The notes: generated by a model from the sequence alone, not told the origin. Shown: positions 24,095 to 31,796, counted from the stretch's first letter. The stretch: 34,006 nt of DNA from Kiritimatiellia bacterium (GCA_027858345.1 JAQICX010000082.1:1-34006), one strand, 5' to 3'. Program-made: numbers and translations.

Positions 24095-25954
24095 ATGAAG
24101 AATAGTTTCGTGAAAATGATAATGGCATGCCTATGTATCTGCGTCAGTACATCGGTATTTGGAGGTCCAAAAACAGTGTTGACAGAAGCGGAACAGAAAG
24201 CAAAGGATGCAAAATACAAGGCGTTTGCAACTGAAAACCTGAAAGTTGATAAGCCGGCTCTTGAGGACGCATGCATTAATGCAAAAAAGTCAGGGAAATA
24301 TGTATTGGTTGTGGTGAAATCGAAGTCGTGCAGTTGGTGTCGTATTATGGATAAAATTTTAAAGAATGATACCACAATCGCACCCATCGTGGAGAGCAAC
24401 TATGTTCAGGTTAACATCAACTATTCTTCATTTAAGACGCTTCTGCCTGATGTGCAATATATTGGTATGATTCCAAATTTTGCTGTTCTTTCATGGGACA
24501 AGAAGCTTGTTAAACGCTTCAATCCTGTATCGATTGAGACCAAGAATCCCTCAGGCTATGATAAAGAAAAGCTTCATGCATTTTTTCTTGAATGGGCTCC
24601 GAACAAGGATAAGTCTGCTATGCCGGCAGTTGCTTCCTTGACAAATACAGTACCTCTTAATATTGAACCTGGAGAGCAAGGTAAAGTGCAATGTGTTGAT
24701 GCTGCAAAGTATCAGTACGACCTATATCTTCCGTCGTCCTACGGCAAGGGAAAACTGCTCCCTATTATTTACACATCTAGCCCGGGAGGTGGAGGCATGG
24801 TCAATGCTTACAAGGCCATGGGTGAAGAACTTCAGGTTATTGTCGTTGGTGAGCTAGCGTATCGCAACAATCGTTCTATCTCTGATATTATTGGTAGTGT
24901 GTTTGCCATGCTTCGCGATGTTCGCCAGCGGATCGAGTTTGATCCTACAGCTCAGTTTACGGCGGGAATGTCAGGAGGAGCCTGGCAGTCCTACAGCGTT
25001 GCTCGCTGGAATTCAACATCTATCTGTGGTGTAATGGCTATGGGCGGTTGGTTGGGAATGCAGTATGAGCCTTGGTTTAGGCATGGAACAGGGCTGCTTG
25101 TGGCACGAGGTGCTGGCGTTGACGATAAAGGTAGCAATAGAATGAGTAAGCGCGATTCCACATTTTTGTCTCGTTTCAATGCGACCGTTAAAGACTGGTC
25201 TTTCCCCGGTGGGCATGTTGATGCTCCAACACCTGTGAAAGTCGAAATGCTGCAATGGCTTTTGGACGAGCGTACCAGTCAGGATGACGTTGCACAAAAA
25301 TCTGCAGAAGCTCAATGGGCGGAATGGAATACGAAGTGTGAGCAGGGGAATGACGGCACTGTTTTTGTTGAGTGTGTAGAAGCTGTACTGGAACATCCCA
25401 GAACATGGATTGCATATGAAGCAAAAAAAATTATTGATAGGCAGTTGCAGGACTACAGTAAATTTCAGGGATTATCTCTTGATGGGCTTCCAACCGGACA
25501 ATATGCAGAAGACTATTTTGGGTTCATCGCATACGGTTCTGGAATGGCGGGGGATGCAGATACATTCCATTCTGCGTTAAAGTGTTTTCAGAGCTGCGGC
25601 AACTGTGATCCTGAGTGGGCAAGAATCCTTGCATCAATTATGCTCTTCGCTCCGAATGACGACGTTAGGGATATGGTTGAGGGGCAACAGCTTCTTCAGG
25701 AAGAAATTAAGCGAAATCCTAACAATGACAGCCTTAAAATGTTGTCTGCAGCTTATTATATAAAAAAGAGCCAATTTGCAGAAGCAGCACTATTGTTAGA
25801 AGATATCCAGTTACCTGCGTTGAAGTATTCTGGTCCTGTTGCTGACAAAATCACAAAGAACGAAAATATTGCTTACAAGCAGATCGAGAAATCAATAGCT
25901 GAGAAAAAAGATCTTATTAAAGGAGATGTATGGCTTCAAATATTACCAGATTGA
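24095..25954 (+). CDS. Exported thioredoxin-like/alpha-beta-hydrolase fusion
   Basis: The start at 24095 follows AAAAGGACAG and gives a signal peptide (MKNSFVKMIMACLCICVSTSVFG). The frame is open upstream, but that part belongs to the leader repeat. The 619-residue product begins with a thioredoxin-like domain (about 45-170) carrying a CSWC active-site motif at C79-C82 and a cis-proline-like MIPNFAVL. Residues about 185-390 are an alpha/beta-hydrolase of esterase type: YDLYLPSSYGKGKLLPIIY, the nucleophile elbow GMSGGA (Ser about 293) and a candidate catalytic His in PGGHVDAP (about 374). The acid residue is uncertain (perhaps in GAGVDDKG). The C-terminal about 220 residues look like TPR-type helices. 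A redox domain joined to an esterase is unusual; it should act in the periplasm or outside. It shares its leader with the CsgG-like gene at 3858. Confidence 0.85.
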   Translation: MKNSFVKMIMACLCICVSTSVFGGPKTVLTEAEQKAKDAKYKAFATENLKVDKPALEDACINAKKSGKYVLVVVKSKSCSWCRIMDKILKNDTTIAPIVESNYVQVNINYSSFKTLLPDVQYIGMIPNFAVLSWDKKLVKRFNPVSIETKNPSGYDKEKLHAFFLEWAPNKDKSAMPAVASLTNTVPLNIEPGEQGKVQCVDAAKYQYDLYLPSSYGKGKLLPIIYTSSPGGGGMVNAYKAMGEELQVIVVGELAYRNNRSISDIIGSVFAMLRDVRQRIEFDPTAQFTAGMSGGAWQSYSVARWNSTSICGVMAMGGWLGMQYEPWFRHGTGLLVARGAGVDDKGSNRMSKRDSTFLSRFNATVKDWSFPGGHVDAPTPVKVEMLQWLLDERTSQDDVAQKSAEAQWAEWNTKCEQGNDGTVFVECVEAVLEHPRTWIAYEAKKIIDRQLQDYSKFQGLSLDGLPTGQYAEDYFGFIAYGSGMAGDADTFHSALKCFQSCGNCDPEWARILASIMLFAPNDDVRDMVEGQQLLQEEIKRNPNNDSLKMLSAAYYIKKSQFAEAALLLEDIQLPALKYSGPVADKITKNENIAYKQIEKSIAEKKDLIKGDVWLQILPD

Positions 25955-26102
25955 TGAAGAGTTCTAATGCAAGGTGTACTTGGCGAATGCCTCTGTTCTG
26001 GGAGCTCGCGCTGCTCTCAACAGAAGTTCATCAAATACTTCATGGCCAACTTGTGGATTTTGAGGTGGAGAGCAAACAAGCATGCGAAAGAAAGGCTAAT
26101 AA

Positions 26103-26225
26103 ATGAAATACGATGTTATAAGTCAATGCTTCGACAAGTGTCTTGAGAAGGCTGTAGGTAGTAGTTGTGGTGGGCATTGTAAGGATTTTTCTTATCTAGC
26201 AGAAGAATATGTGGAGGAAGATTAA
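26103..26225 (+). CDS. 40-residue protein with two CxxxC motifs
   Basis: An ATG at 26103, a few bases after AAAGG, opens a 40-codon frame: MKYDVISQCFDKCLEKAVGS, then SCGGHCKDF and an acidic end. The pairs C9-C13 and C22-C26 could bind a metal or form two disulfides in a small helical hairpin. There is no signal peptide. It overlaps the first 17 bases of the next gene, which suggests coupling. An overlapping basic frame at 26042-26146 (MANLWILRWRANKHAKERL...) competes for the same DNA. I prefer this one because of the ribosome-binding site and the ordered cysteines, but the evidence is modest. Confidence 0.5.
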   Translation: MKYDVISQCFDKCLEKAVGSSCGGHCKDFSYLAEEYVEED

Positions 26226-27246
26226 TGAAAAAAAATTAAAATATTCGTTAGGCATAGGGATTGCAGCTGTTGTTGTCATAGTTACCATAGAAACAATATC
26301 ATTTAGACATATAAATTCTGAATTCAGTGTTTCCCAAATGAAACCATCGTTTGATCTAGGAAAAAGAACATCATTTACATTTAAGAAACCGATTCGTCTT
26401 GCTGACGACAAAAAAAGAAGAATAAAAGAATTAGAACAAACAGGATATGTTCCAATGGGTAGTGGATCTGAAAATATGTTTCTTGCACAGTATACTTCTT
26501 GGTGGGGGCAACCTCTTGATCCTGAAGAATTCTGGCAGGATGAAGTTATTTGGTTTGATAGTAGAGCTCGGGCACGAGCAGAGCATTATGGACGACGTTT
26601 TCCGCCTATACCAAGTCATATTGATATGGAAACTATTCCAGGTTCAAACAAGGATGACTATTGGCTTAAACCCATAGCGTGGAAGCATGCAAATCCTAAC
26701 TACGTTCAGACAGAGCAGGAACGAACCTTTTGGTTTTTCAGACGTCACCTTCTGCCAAGATCGCCTGAAGAAATTGATACTAAGCAATTAGAGATTGCAA
26801 AAAGTATTTTAAGAACAAAAATTAGACTCCAGAATGCCAAGAATGAGATAAGAGGATGCCCGAGAAATAATAGAGAGTATACTCCTGAACAGCTTGAAGT
26901 CGAGTTAAATAAAACACGAGAATCATATCAAAAAAGAGCGATTGATGATTTTGATTTTCCTCCAGAGCCATTTCAGAATCAGAATATGTTGCTTTACAGC
27001 TATGTAAAGGATCAACGTGATAAATATCATAAAGCTGTTGATAAGGATGATGAACGGGGGAAAAATCGCATATTGAGGTCTCTGATGGTAGATAAGAGTT
27101 ATATTACCAATGACTTGGAGCCTAGTTTTGTTGCAAGAGGTACGGCTTGGCAGGCCAATTACCTATCTCGTTTACGCAACGAAGGGTGGGATGAGTCATA
27201 TGTTGAAGCATATAAAAAAGCTTGGGATGTCAAAAACTTTGACTAA
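26209..27246 (+). CDS. Membrane-anchored protein of unknown function
   Basis: The 345-residue frame from ATG 26209 has a short basic start and one hydrophobic span at about 13-32 (SLGIGIAAVVVIVTI), which fits an uncleaved signal anchor, then a hydrophilic body. The body is charged and rich in aromatic residues (YTSWWGQPLDPEEFWQDEV, TEQERTFWFFRRHLLPRSPE, PPEPFQNQNMLLYSYVKDQR) with a central helical, probably coiled segment (about 195-245). No family is recognised and there are no obvious catalytic motifs. The start overlaps the small CxxxC protein gene. The ribosome-binding site is weak, so translation may depend on that gene. The stop is 3 nt before an IS256-type transposase remnant. Confidence 0.75.
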   Translation: MWRKINEKKLKYSLGIGIAAVVVIVTIETISFRHINSEFSVSQMKPSFDLGKRTSFTFKKPIRLADDKKRRIKELEQTGYVPMGSGSENMFLAQYTSWWGQPLDPEEFWQDEVIWFDSRARARAEHYGRRFPPIPSHIDMETIPGSNKDDYWLKPIAWKHANPNYVQTEQERTFWFFRRHLLPRSPEEIDTKQLEIAKSILRTKIRLQNAKNEIRGCPRNNREYTPEQLEVELNKTRESYQKRAIDDFDFPPEPFQNQNMLLYSYVKDQRDKYHKAVDKDDERGKNRILRSLMVDKSYITNDLEPSFVARGTAWQANYLSRLRNEGWDESYVEAYKKAWDVKNFD

Positions 27247-27249
27247 AGA

Positions 27250-27351
27250 ATGATTTATACCACGAATTGTATAGAAAGTTTAAATAAAAAAAATAGGAGA
27301 ACAAAAAAAATACGCGGGAGTTTTTCCAATGAAGATAGCACTATGAATCTA
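27250..27351 (+). pseudogene. IS256-family (mutator) transposase C-terminal remnant
   Basis: About 34 codons read IYTTNCIESLNKKNRR, then IRGSFSNEDSTMNLI. This is the conserved tail of IS256-family transposases, typically R-x-IYTTNAIESLN...R...RG-x-FP-x-[DE]-x-A. Everything before it, including the DDE catalytic part, is gone, and the true C-terminus is replaced by the post-gene repeat, which stays in frame to 27432. No inverted repeats of the element can be found. It marks an old insertion at this spot. Confidence 0.72.
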
Positions 27352-27361
27352 ATTGTTACGG

Positions 27362-27410
27362 CCCAAATTACACCTAGTGCGCCAAGGAAAGCCTTGGACG
27401 TCTTATGGGG
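27362..27410 (+). repeat. Post-gene hairpin repeat, copy A
   Basis: Element of about 48 bp with CCAAATTACA, a perfect hairpin CCAAGG-AAAG-CCTTGG (27382-27397) and GACGTCTTATGGGG. In this copy it is fused in frame to the transposase remnant and reads SAPRKALDVLWGREK before a stop at 27432. Three further copies are at 28424, 32480 and 32994. Confidence 0.85.
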
Positions 27411-27543
27411 GAGAGAGAAAATTAAACTTTAAAAGTTATCCTCTTTCATGTTATTATTGTGTGATATAGACGATGCGAGTGGTGAGCGAGTGTGTTGTAT
27501 ATTTTAAGAGAGAGTATGATGAGTTTAAAATAAAGGATTAGTT

Positions 27544-28398
27544 ATGAAGAAGTTTATTAAATATATGGTTGTTGTTGGATTTATCATAATTGCTTGTGCT
27601 GCTTTTTCTCTTCAGGCTATTGCAGCACCTGGTTACAGTGAAGCGCAAGTAGATAGAATGATACGAAAGTTGGACAGAAAGAATTTGGCTGATCTGAAAA
27701 AAAATTATCCACAACTTTATGAGGAACAGGTTGAACTTATGGCGTGTCACAGGATAGAAGGCACCACATATCATTATCCATGTATGTGCTTGGGAATGGG
27801 CAAGTGGAACTGGGATCTCTATAAGAAAGTATTTAAAGTGGAAATACCCGACCCGATTATGGAATTTGATCTGCGCGATGATGTACTTTTAGATAATTGT
27901 TCTAATGTAACCAATGTCTTTCGTTCATACGCTCGCTATTTGTATAATTCAGATGATAAAAATATAAAAAAAATAGCGGATGACAGTGAAAATGAATTCC
28001 TGTGTGCCGTCATAGGGCCATTCTCTGGAACGTTTGATCTCAAAAAACGCCCTATAGCTAGACTGATGTTTACAGCGAGACGTAAATATAAATCCAAGGA
28101 ATATATGTTTTTTGTGTATCGGGTACAAAGCGATAAAAATCCGGAAGATGATTTCGTGCAACTATATGGAGCTATGTTCAAGCAGGATAAAACGAGATGG
28201 CTTTTAACCGATGATTTGTCATGGAGCTTTCTGTTATTTTGGCCGGATTTTGCGAAGTATGATAGTAGTGACCTTCCATATCTTCCAACATATGATGAAT
28301 TTCGGTCTGTAATGAAAAAATCTGAGCTCCCTTCTCAATTCTATGAATTAAAAAGCACCGTAACTAATTCCATTAAATCAAACGTTTCAAAAGACTAA
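27544..28398 (+). CDS. Exported protein of unknown function
   Basis: The 284-residue product starts after AAAGGATTAGTT and has a signal peptide (MKKFIKYMVVVGFIIIACAAFSLQAIAA, cleavage about residue 28). The mature part has a helical start (YSEAQVDRMIRKLDRKNLAD), then a cysteine pair with histidines (MACHRIEGTTYHYPCMCLGMG) that could bind a metal. A beta-rich core follows (LCAVIGPFSGTFDLKKRP, RLMFTARRKYKSKEYMFFVY, FVQLYGAMFKQDKTRW). I recognise no family. It lies between two copies of the post-gene repeat. A 38-codon frame holding repeat copy B begins 3 nt after its stop. Confidence 0.8.
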   Translation: MKKFIKYMVVVGFIIIACAAFSLQAIAAPGYSEAQVDRMIRKLDRKNLADLKKNYPQLYEEQVELMACHRIEGTTYHYPCMCLGMGKWNWDLYKKVFKVEIPDPIMEFDLRDDVLLDNCSNVTNVFRSYARYLYNSDDKNIKKIADDSENEFLCAVIGPFSGTFDLKKRPIARLMFTARRKYKSKEYMFFVYRVQSDKNPEDDFVQLYGAMFKQDKTRWLLTDDLSWSFLLFWPDFAKYDSSDLPYLPTYDEFRSVMKKSELPSQFYELKSTVTNSIKSNVSKD

Positions 28399-28401
28399 AA
28401 A

Positions 28402-28518
28402 ATGTCAGGCAAAGATGTTGCTAACCAAATCAAACAAGGTTTGCCAAGGAAAGCCTTGGATATTTTATGGGTGGTAAAGAATGGAAATGAAAACAATAAT
28501 TATAGGAGAAAATTATGA
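28402..28518 (+). CDS. 38-residue ORF containing repeat copy B
   Basis: An ATG 3 nt after the previous stop opens MSGKDVANQIKQGLPRKALD, then ILWVVKNGNENNN and YRRKL, and its TGA overlaps the ATG of the next gene (ATGA at 28515-28518). Residues about 14-23 (PRKALDILW) are shared with the other repeat copies. It has no ribosome-binding site of its own and could be translated only by reading on from the upstream gene. It is either a small protein of a repeat-borne family or a chance frame over a DNA repeat. Confidence 0.4.
   Translation: MSGKDVANQIKQGLPRKALDILWVVKNGNENNNYRRKL
28424..28471 (+). repeat. Post-gene hairpin repeat, copy B
   Basis: ACCAAATCAAAC, then the perfect CCAAGG-AAAG-CCTTGG hairpin (28444-28459) and GATATTTTATGG. 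Compared with the other copies, its changes inside the core (GAT for GAC, ATT for GTC/ATC) are synonymous or conservative in the PRKALD[IV]LW frame. Confidence 0.8.
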
Positions 28519-29177
28519 ATAAGACCTCTCAAGTTTTCAAATGGATCGCAATCGCCGGGGCTGTCATGCTGACCTGTGGCGTGCTTTTCGTTTCTTTCGT
28601 GTTTTTTGTCGTGGTTCCCGCACAAAAGACAATCATAAACGTTGTGTCCAAGCCGGTGGATGAGGCCAAAGAGGCAGTGCGAATGTACTATGCCTCGCAT
28701 AATCGACTGCCAACAAATCTGGTAGAACTTGCTGACTTCGCACAAGATAACAGTCTATCCTTTGATGGTGCATCGTACAAGAGCATGAGCTTCGCCATGA
28801 CCAACGAAACAGTTTATGTGTCGTGCACCGGGCGATTTTCTCAGGGGTGGTTTAATTTCCCGCTCGAGGAGCCAGTTAATGATTTCATGGGAGACCATCC
28901 AGAGTACGAGCAGTTTCTGGAAGACCCACGGGATTTGACAAAGGTCATTTGCGCATTCTATGACGAACGCAATGCACTTCCGGAGGATCTAGACGATCTC
29001 AAAGAATTTGTTTCCTCCTCCAAACTTGATGTTGACCTGACTCCGTACCAATCGGTGTTTGTGAAGAAGAGGCTGTTTGGGGATGTCAAAGTGGAATATA
29101 AGACGGTGCCGGTTGATAACAACCATCGTTCTGGCACGTTCCCCATACCGAAAACATATTTAAAGCGAATAAAATGA
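28515..29177 (+). CDS. Membrane-anchored protein with two similar helical repeats
   Basis: A 220-residue product with a strong ribosome-binding site (AGGAG, 28504-28508). An N-terminal span (about 8-36, WIAIAGAVMLTCGVLFVSFVF) anchors an outside domain. Two related segments can be seen: VRMYYASHNRLPTNLVELADF (about 55-76) and ICAFYDERNALPEDLDDLKEF (about 141-162). Both have the pattern FYxx-[HE]-N-x-LP-x-[ND]L-x-x-L-x-[DE]F, which is also seen in the helical parts of some pseudopilin-like and exported proteins. The gene is clearly more GC-rich than its neighbours, with codon use like 31410-32470, suggesting a different origin. The function is unknown. Confidence 0.78.
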   Translation: MNKTSQVFKWIAIAGAVMLTCGVLFVSFVFFVVVPAQKTIINVVSKPVDEAKEAVRMYYASHNRLPTNLVELADFAQDNSLSFDGASYKSMSFAMTNETVYVSCTGRFSQGWFNFPLEEPVNDFMGDHPEYEQFLEDPRDLTKVICAFYDERNALPEDLDDLKEFVSSSKLDVDLTPYQSVFVKKRLFGDVKVEYKTVPVDNNHRSGTFPIPKTYLKRIK

Positions 29178-29492
29178 TCTGTTTTCTGTTGCCTGCCAAA
29201 TTAAAAAGGTATAGGACTGTCAGATTAAAGATGTACGGAAATGGGAAGAATGAAAGTTAAAAGGGAAAATTGAAAATGGAAAAAGAAATGTGATCCGTCT
29301 TCGGTACTCCCGCCTTCATTTCATTAAGGCGCGGCACAGCCTGCGCGACAGGGAAGTGAAGAGTAGGGAAAAGCTTCCGCAGGTCTGTATGAAAAGGAGG
29401 CGGGAGGATTTGGGTATTAGTTGACAAAAACCGTAGATTTTATTATAGTCCTAACAGTGTTTAATAAAATTGAGTTATGGAGATGAATAAAA
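29178..29492. other. Intergenic gap with simple sequence, a hairpin and a promoter
   Basis: This 315-bp gap starts with purine-rich simple sequence (AAAGTTAAAAGGGAAAATTG-like, about 29248-29285; a similar tract lies near 32538-32567). It continues with a hairpin CGCCTT-N9-AAGGCG (29311-29331) and GC-rich debris (29330-29410), and ends in a good promoter (29421-29449) for the toxin-antitoxin remnant. I see no gene. Confidence 0.6.
29421..29449 (+). promoter_or_regulatory. Strong sigma-70 promoter of the antitoxin gene
   Basis: A perfect TTGACA (29421-29426), a 17-base spacer and TATAGT (29444-29449), 44 bases before the antitoxin start. It is the closest match to the housekeeping consensus I found in the window. 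Confidence 0.72.
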
Positions 29493-29717
29493 ATGATTGC
29501 TATGCAAAAAAGAATACATGTCTCTAATGGTGATGTTTCTTTCAAGTTGCCACATGAGTTGTGGGATAGTGATGTTGAAGTGTTGGTCTTTCCTGTTCTA
29601 AAGCAAAAAGATAAGAAGTCTCGCAAAATTAAAGATGTTATTGGTAGTTGGAAAGGAAAGATGGAGTTATCAAAGGATTTTGATGAACCTTTAGAGGGTT
29701 TTAAGGAATATATGTAA
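29493..29717 (+). CDS. VapB-type antitoxin (DUF2281-like)
   Basis: The 74-residue product (start ATG 29493; ATG 29502 is possible) reads QKRIHVSNGDVSFKLP, VEVLVFPVLKQ, IGSWKGKM and ends SKDFDEPLEGFKEYM. The FDEPLE-x-F-KEYM tail is characteristic of small antitoxins paired with VapC/PIN toxins, where it wraps around the toxin. The N-terminal half would be the DNA-binding part that represses its own promoter, the strong one at 29421-29449. Its stop overlaps the start of the toxin remnant (TAATG). Since the toxin is truncated, this antitoxin is now an orphan that may still neutralise related toxins elsewhere in the genome. Confidence 0.75.
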   Translation: MIAMQKRIHVSNGDVSFKLPHELWDSDVEVLVFPVLKQKDKKSRKIKDVIGSWKGKMELSKDFDEPLEGFKEYM

Positions 29718-29824
29718 TGAAACTGCTGTTAGATACAAATATATTGCTTTGTTTACAGCAGGATGATAGCCGAATCAAACAGATACAACAAACAGTAAAA
29801 AGGTTGATCAGCCAGTTTGGCTAA
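29717..29824 (+). pseudogene. Truncated VapC/PIN-domain toxin
   Basis: The frame overlaps the antitoxin stop (TAATG) and begins MKLLLDTNILLCL, the classic first strand of PIN-domain ribonucleases with the first metal-binding aspartate (D6 in LLDTN). It ends after 35 codons (...KRLISQFG), while VapC proteins usually have about 130 residues and three or four acidic residues. The rest is missing, and the AlbA_2 gene follows 20 bases later. The toxin cannot be active. Confidence 0.75.
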
Positions 29825-29843
29825 AAGATTTTAGAGATTAAAC

Positions 29844-31217
29844 ATGAACATATTGACAACAGATGAACTGAATGAGCTAATCGCAACCGATGAGGGCTAT
29901 TCTCTAGAATTTAAGCGAACAGCTGCGCATTTGGGTCGAGAAATATGTGCGTTCGCTAATTCTGCAGGAGGTATTGTTCTGATTGGTGTGGATGATGATG
30001 GATCGATTGTAGGTATAACCAATATGAACCGAGTTAAATCGGAAGTGCAAAATATTGCTCGCTCTATGGAACCTTCTTTGATGATTAAATTGGAGGTAAT
30101 GGATGATATACTGGCTGTTGTTGTGCCTTCTGGCCCAGATAAACCATATTCTGCAAATGGCAAATTTTACCTACGGGATGCATCCTCTTGTCAGCAGATG
30201 AGTCGTGACGAAATTAGGGAATTCTTTTTCAAGGAGGGTTTGATCCAATTTGATCGTCAGTCCTGCATCGGTTTTTCATTAGAAGATGATTTTGACCCTG
30301 AAAAATATAGTCTTTTTGCCAATGTAGCTTTGATTCCTGAGGAACTTCAGCGAAATGATGTTCTTATTAATTTGAAAGTGGTCGAGAATGGACAAATGAC
30401 CAATGCCGGTGCATTGGTTTTTTCCAGAGATGTTTCGAAGTTTTTTCTGCAGGCATCTGTGGTATGCGTTTTATTTCAGGGAACCAGTAAAAGCAAAGTA
30501 CTCGACAAACAAGTTTTTGCTGGCGGTGTGGCGTTTGATTTTGATGGTGCGATGACCTGGCTGTTGGCACACATGGATACCGAATATATTATTGGTGCAG
30601 GAGCGAGAGTAGAAAAATTAGAACTGCCTGAAGCGGCTTTACGTGAGGGGTTGCTTAATGCCGTTGCACATCGTGATTATCGTTTCTCCGACCATATCCA
30701 GGTTAACCTTTTTCGTGATAGGGTGGAAATCATCAACTCTGGTGGTTTGGTTTCCGGATTAGAACAGAAGGATTTGGGGAGGGTTAGTCGCCCGCGCAAT
30801 CCACTTCTTTTTTCATTGCTCGAAAGGATGAACCTGGTAGAAAATATTGGTTCTGGCATTAAACGGATGCGAAATGCTATGCGGAAGTATGGTTGTGATG
30901 AACCTATTATTGAAGTTGCGGAATCTTGGTTCTCAATTTCATTTCCACGTTCTCACTCAGGCCCCGACTCAGGCCCCGACTCAGGCCCAGGTTCAATTCG
31001 TGAAAAAATACTGTTGGCGTTAATGGAAAAATCGCACAGTCGGAGTCAGCTAGCGGAAGTTCTGGGGCATAAAGGAATTTCAGGGAAGCTGAAGCTGCGT
31101 ATGAAAGAATTGCTGAAGGAGGAACTGATTGAAATGACTATTCCCGACAAACCTTCCAGCCGTCTGCAGAAATACCGATTGACAGAAAAAGGTGTTCAAA
31201 ATAGAAAAAATCTCTAG
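29844..31217 (+). CDS. AlbA_2-domain ATP-binding protein (putative transcriptional regulator)
   Basis: The 457-residue product has the standard layout of the AlbA_2/Schlafen-like ATPase family. The N-terminal AlbA_2 domain (about 10-130) shows the E-G-x-x-x-E-F-K-R start (EGYSLEFKRTAAHLGREI) and AFANSAGGIVLIGVDDDGSI. A middle GHKL/HATPase_c_4 part (about 265-365) has LPEAALREGLLNAVAHRDY, VEIINSGGL and NIGSGIKRM. A winged-helix C-terminus (about 385-457) has SRSQLAEVLGHKGISGKLKL. A linker coded by a 12-bp tandem repeat (GPDS x2, then GPGS) joins the ATPase and winged-helix parts. Such proteins are often found in defence islands and with toxin-antitoxin genes; their exact function is mostly unknown. 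It lies in the same orientation just after the VapC remnant and may have replaced it. Confidence 0.88.
   Translation: MNILTTDELNELIATDEGYSLEFKRTAAHLGREICAFANSAGGIVLIGVDDDGSIVGITNMNRVKSEVQNIARSMEPSLMIKLEVMDDILAVVVPSGPDKPYSANGKFYLRDASSCQQMSRDEIREFFFKEGLIQFDRQSCIGFSLEDDFDPEKYSLFANVALIPEELQRNDVLINLKVVENGQMTNAGALVFSRDVSKFFLQASVVCVLFQGTSKSKVLDKQVFAGGVAFDFDGAMTWLLAHMDTEYIIGAGARVEKLELPEAALREGLLNAVAHRDYRFSDHIQVNLFRDRVEIINSGGLVSGLEQKDLGRVSRPRNPLLFSLLERMNLVENIGSGIKRMRNAMRKYGCDEPIIEVAESWFSISFPRSHSGPDSGPDSGPGSIREKILLALMEKSHSRSQLAEVLGHKGISGKLKLRMKELLKEELIEMTIPDKPSSRLQKYRLTEKGVQNRKNL
30957..30992 (+). repeat. 12-bp tandem repeat in the AlbA_2 gene
   Basis: TCAGGCCCCGAC occurs twice, followed by a third unit TCAGGCCCAGGT. 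It codes for (S/G-P-D-S) repeats in the linker between the ATPase and the winged helix. Unit changes would alter linker length only. Confidence 0.8.
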
Positions 31218-31409
31218 GAGTCTAAAGTGAAAGTTATTGAGAATACTGTAATAGTTGTATTATCTTTCAAAGCATTAATTATTGAGTGTTATTTCATATA
31301 AAATTATCCAATCAAAGGTTGAAAAATTACTTTTGAGATTATTAACAAAATACTGAAAAGACATTGTTTTGCGAACATTCGTATAATGATTGTTAGAGAA
31401 GGAAGAAAA

Positions 31410-31796
31410 ATGTACATCTTTTATCAAGTAGCCCAGTGGGTATCGTTGGCTGTCTTGCTTGCGACCGCAGTCGCAGCGATGTGTGCTCTTCGATGGTCAA
31501 GGCGGCCAGTTTATATATATTTCTTGCTCGCATGTCTCGGGTTCGCTCTCGCCCCGAGCACCCCATGTGCATCACGCATCGTGAAGCAGCGACAGATGAC
31601 CGAGAAGGAACGCGTACGGGAAGACGCCATGATGGAGGAGTTTATGGCTGTTAACGAGAAGTATCATCCTATCCCCTATTCAGAAGTGCCGTATATCCTT
31701 AACCTTCCATTCGGACAGGTCTTTCTTCTCCTTGGCGTTCTCTATCTGGCGAATGAGGAGCGAAAGGGTGGCAAGAAAGTGGGCGCCAACAATTGA
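31410..31796 (+). CDS. Small integral membrane protein of unknown function
   Basis: I use ATG 31410, which has AAGGAAG five bases upstream; the frame is open to 31386, but without a ribosome-binding site. The 128-residue product has three hydrophobic stretches: about 3-24 (IFYQVAQWVSLAVLLATAVAA), 31-47 (VYIYFLLACLGFALAP) and 100-116 (LPFGQVFLLLGVLYLAN). The second span is followed by APSTPCASRI. A charged helix (KQRQMTEKERVREDAMMEEF) lies between the second and third spans, and the tail is basic. No family is recognised. Like the next gene it is GC-richer than the neighbours, suggesting the two arrived together. Confidence 0.75.
   Translation: MYIFYQVAQWVSLAVLLATAVAAMCALRWSRRPVYIYFLLACLGFALAPSTPCASRIVKQRQMTEKERVREDAMMEEFMAVNEKYHPIPYSEVPYILNLPFGQVFLLLGVLYLANEERKGGKKVGANN

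Noticed and set aside
26042..26146. 34-codon basic frame MANLWILRWRANKHAKERL
   Set aside because: No ribosome-binding site. It overlaps the cysteine-motif ORF at 26103, which has one. Not excluded, but weaker.
30957..30992. 12-bp tandem repeat as an iteron or regulatory site
   Set aside because: It lies in frame inside the AlbA_2 gene and codes for a flexible Gly-Pro-Asp-Ser linker.
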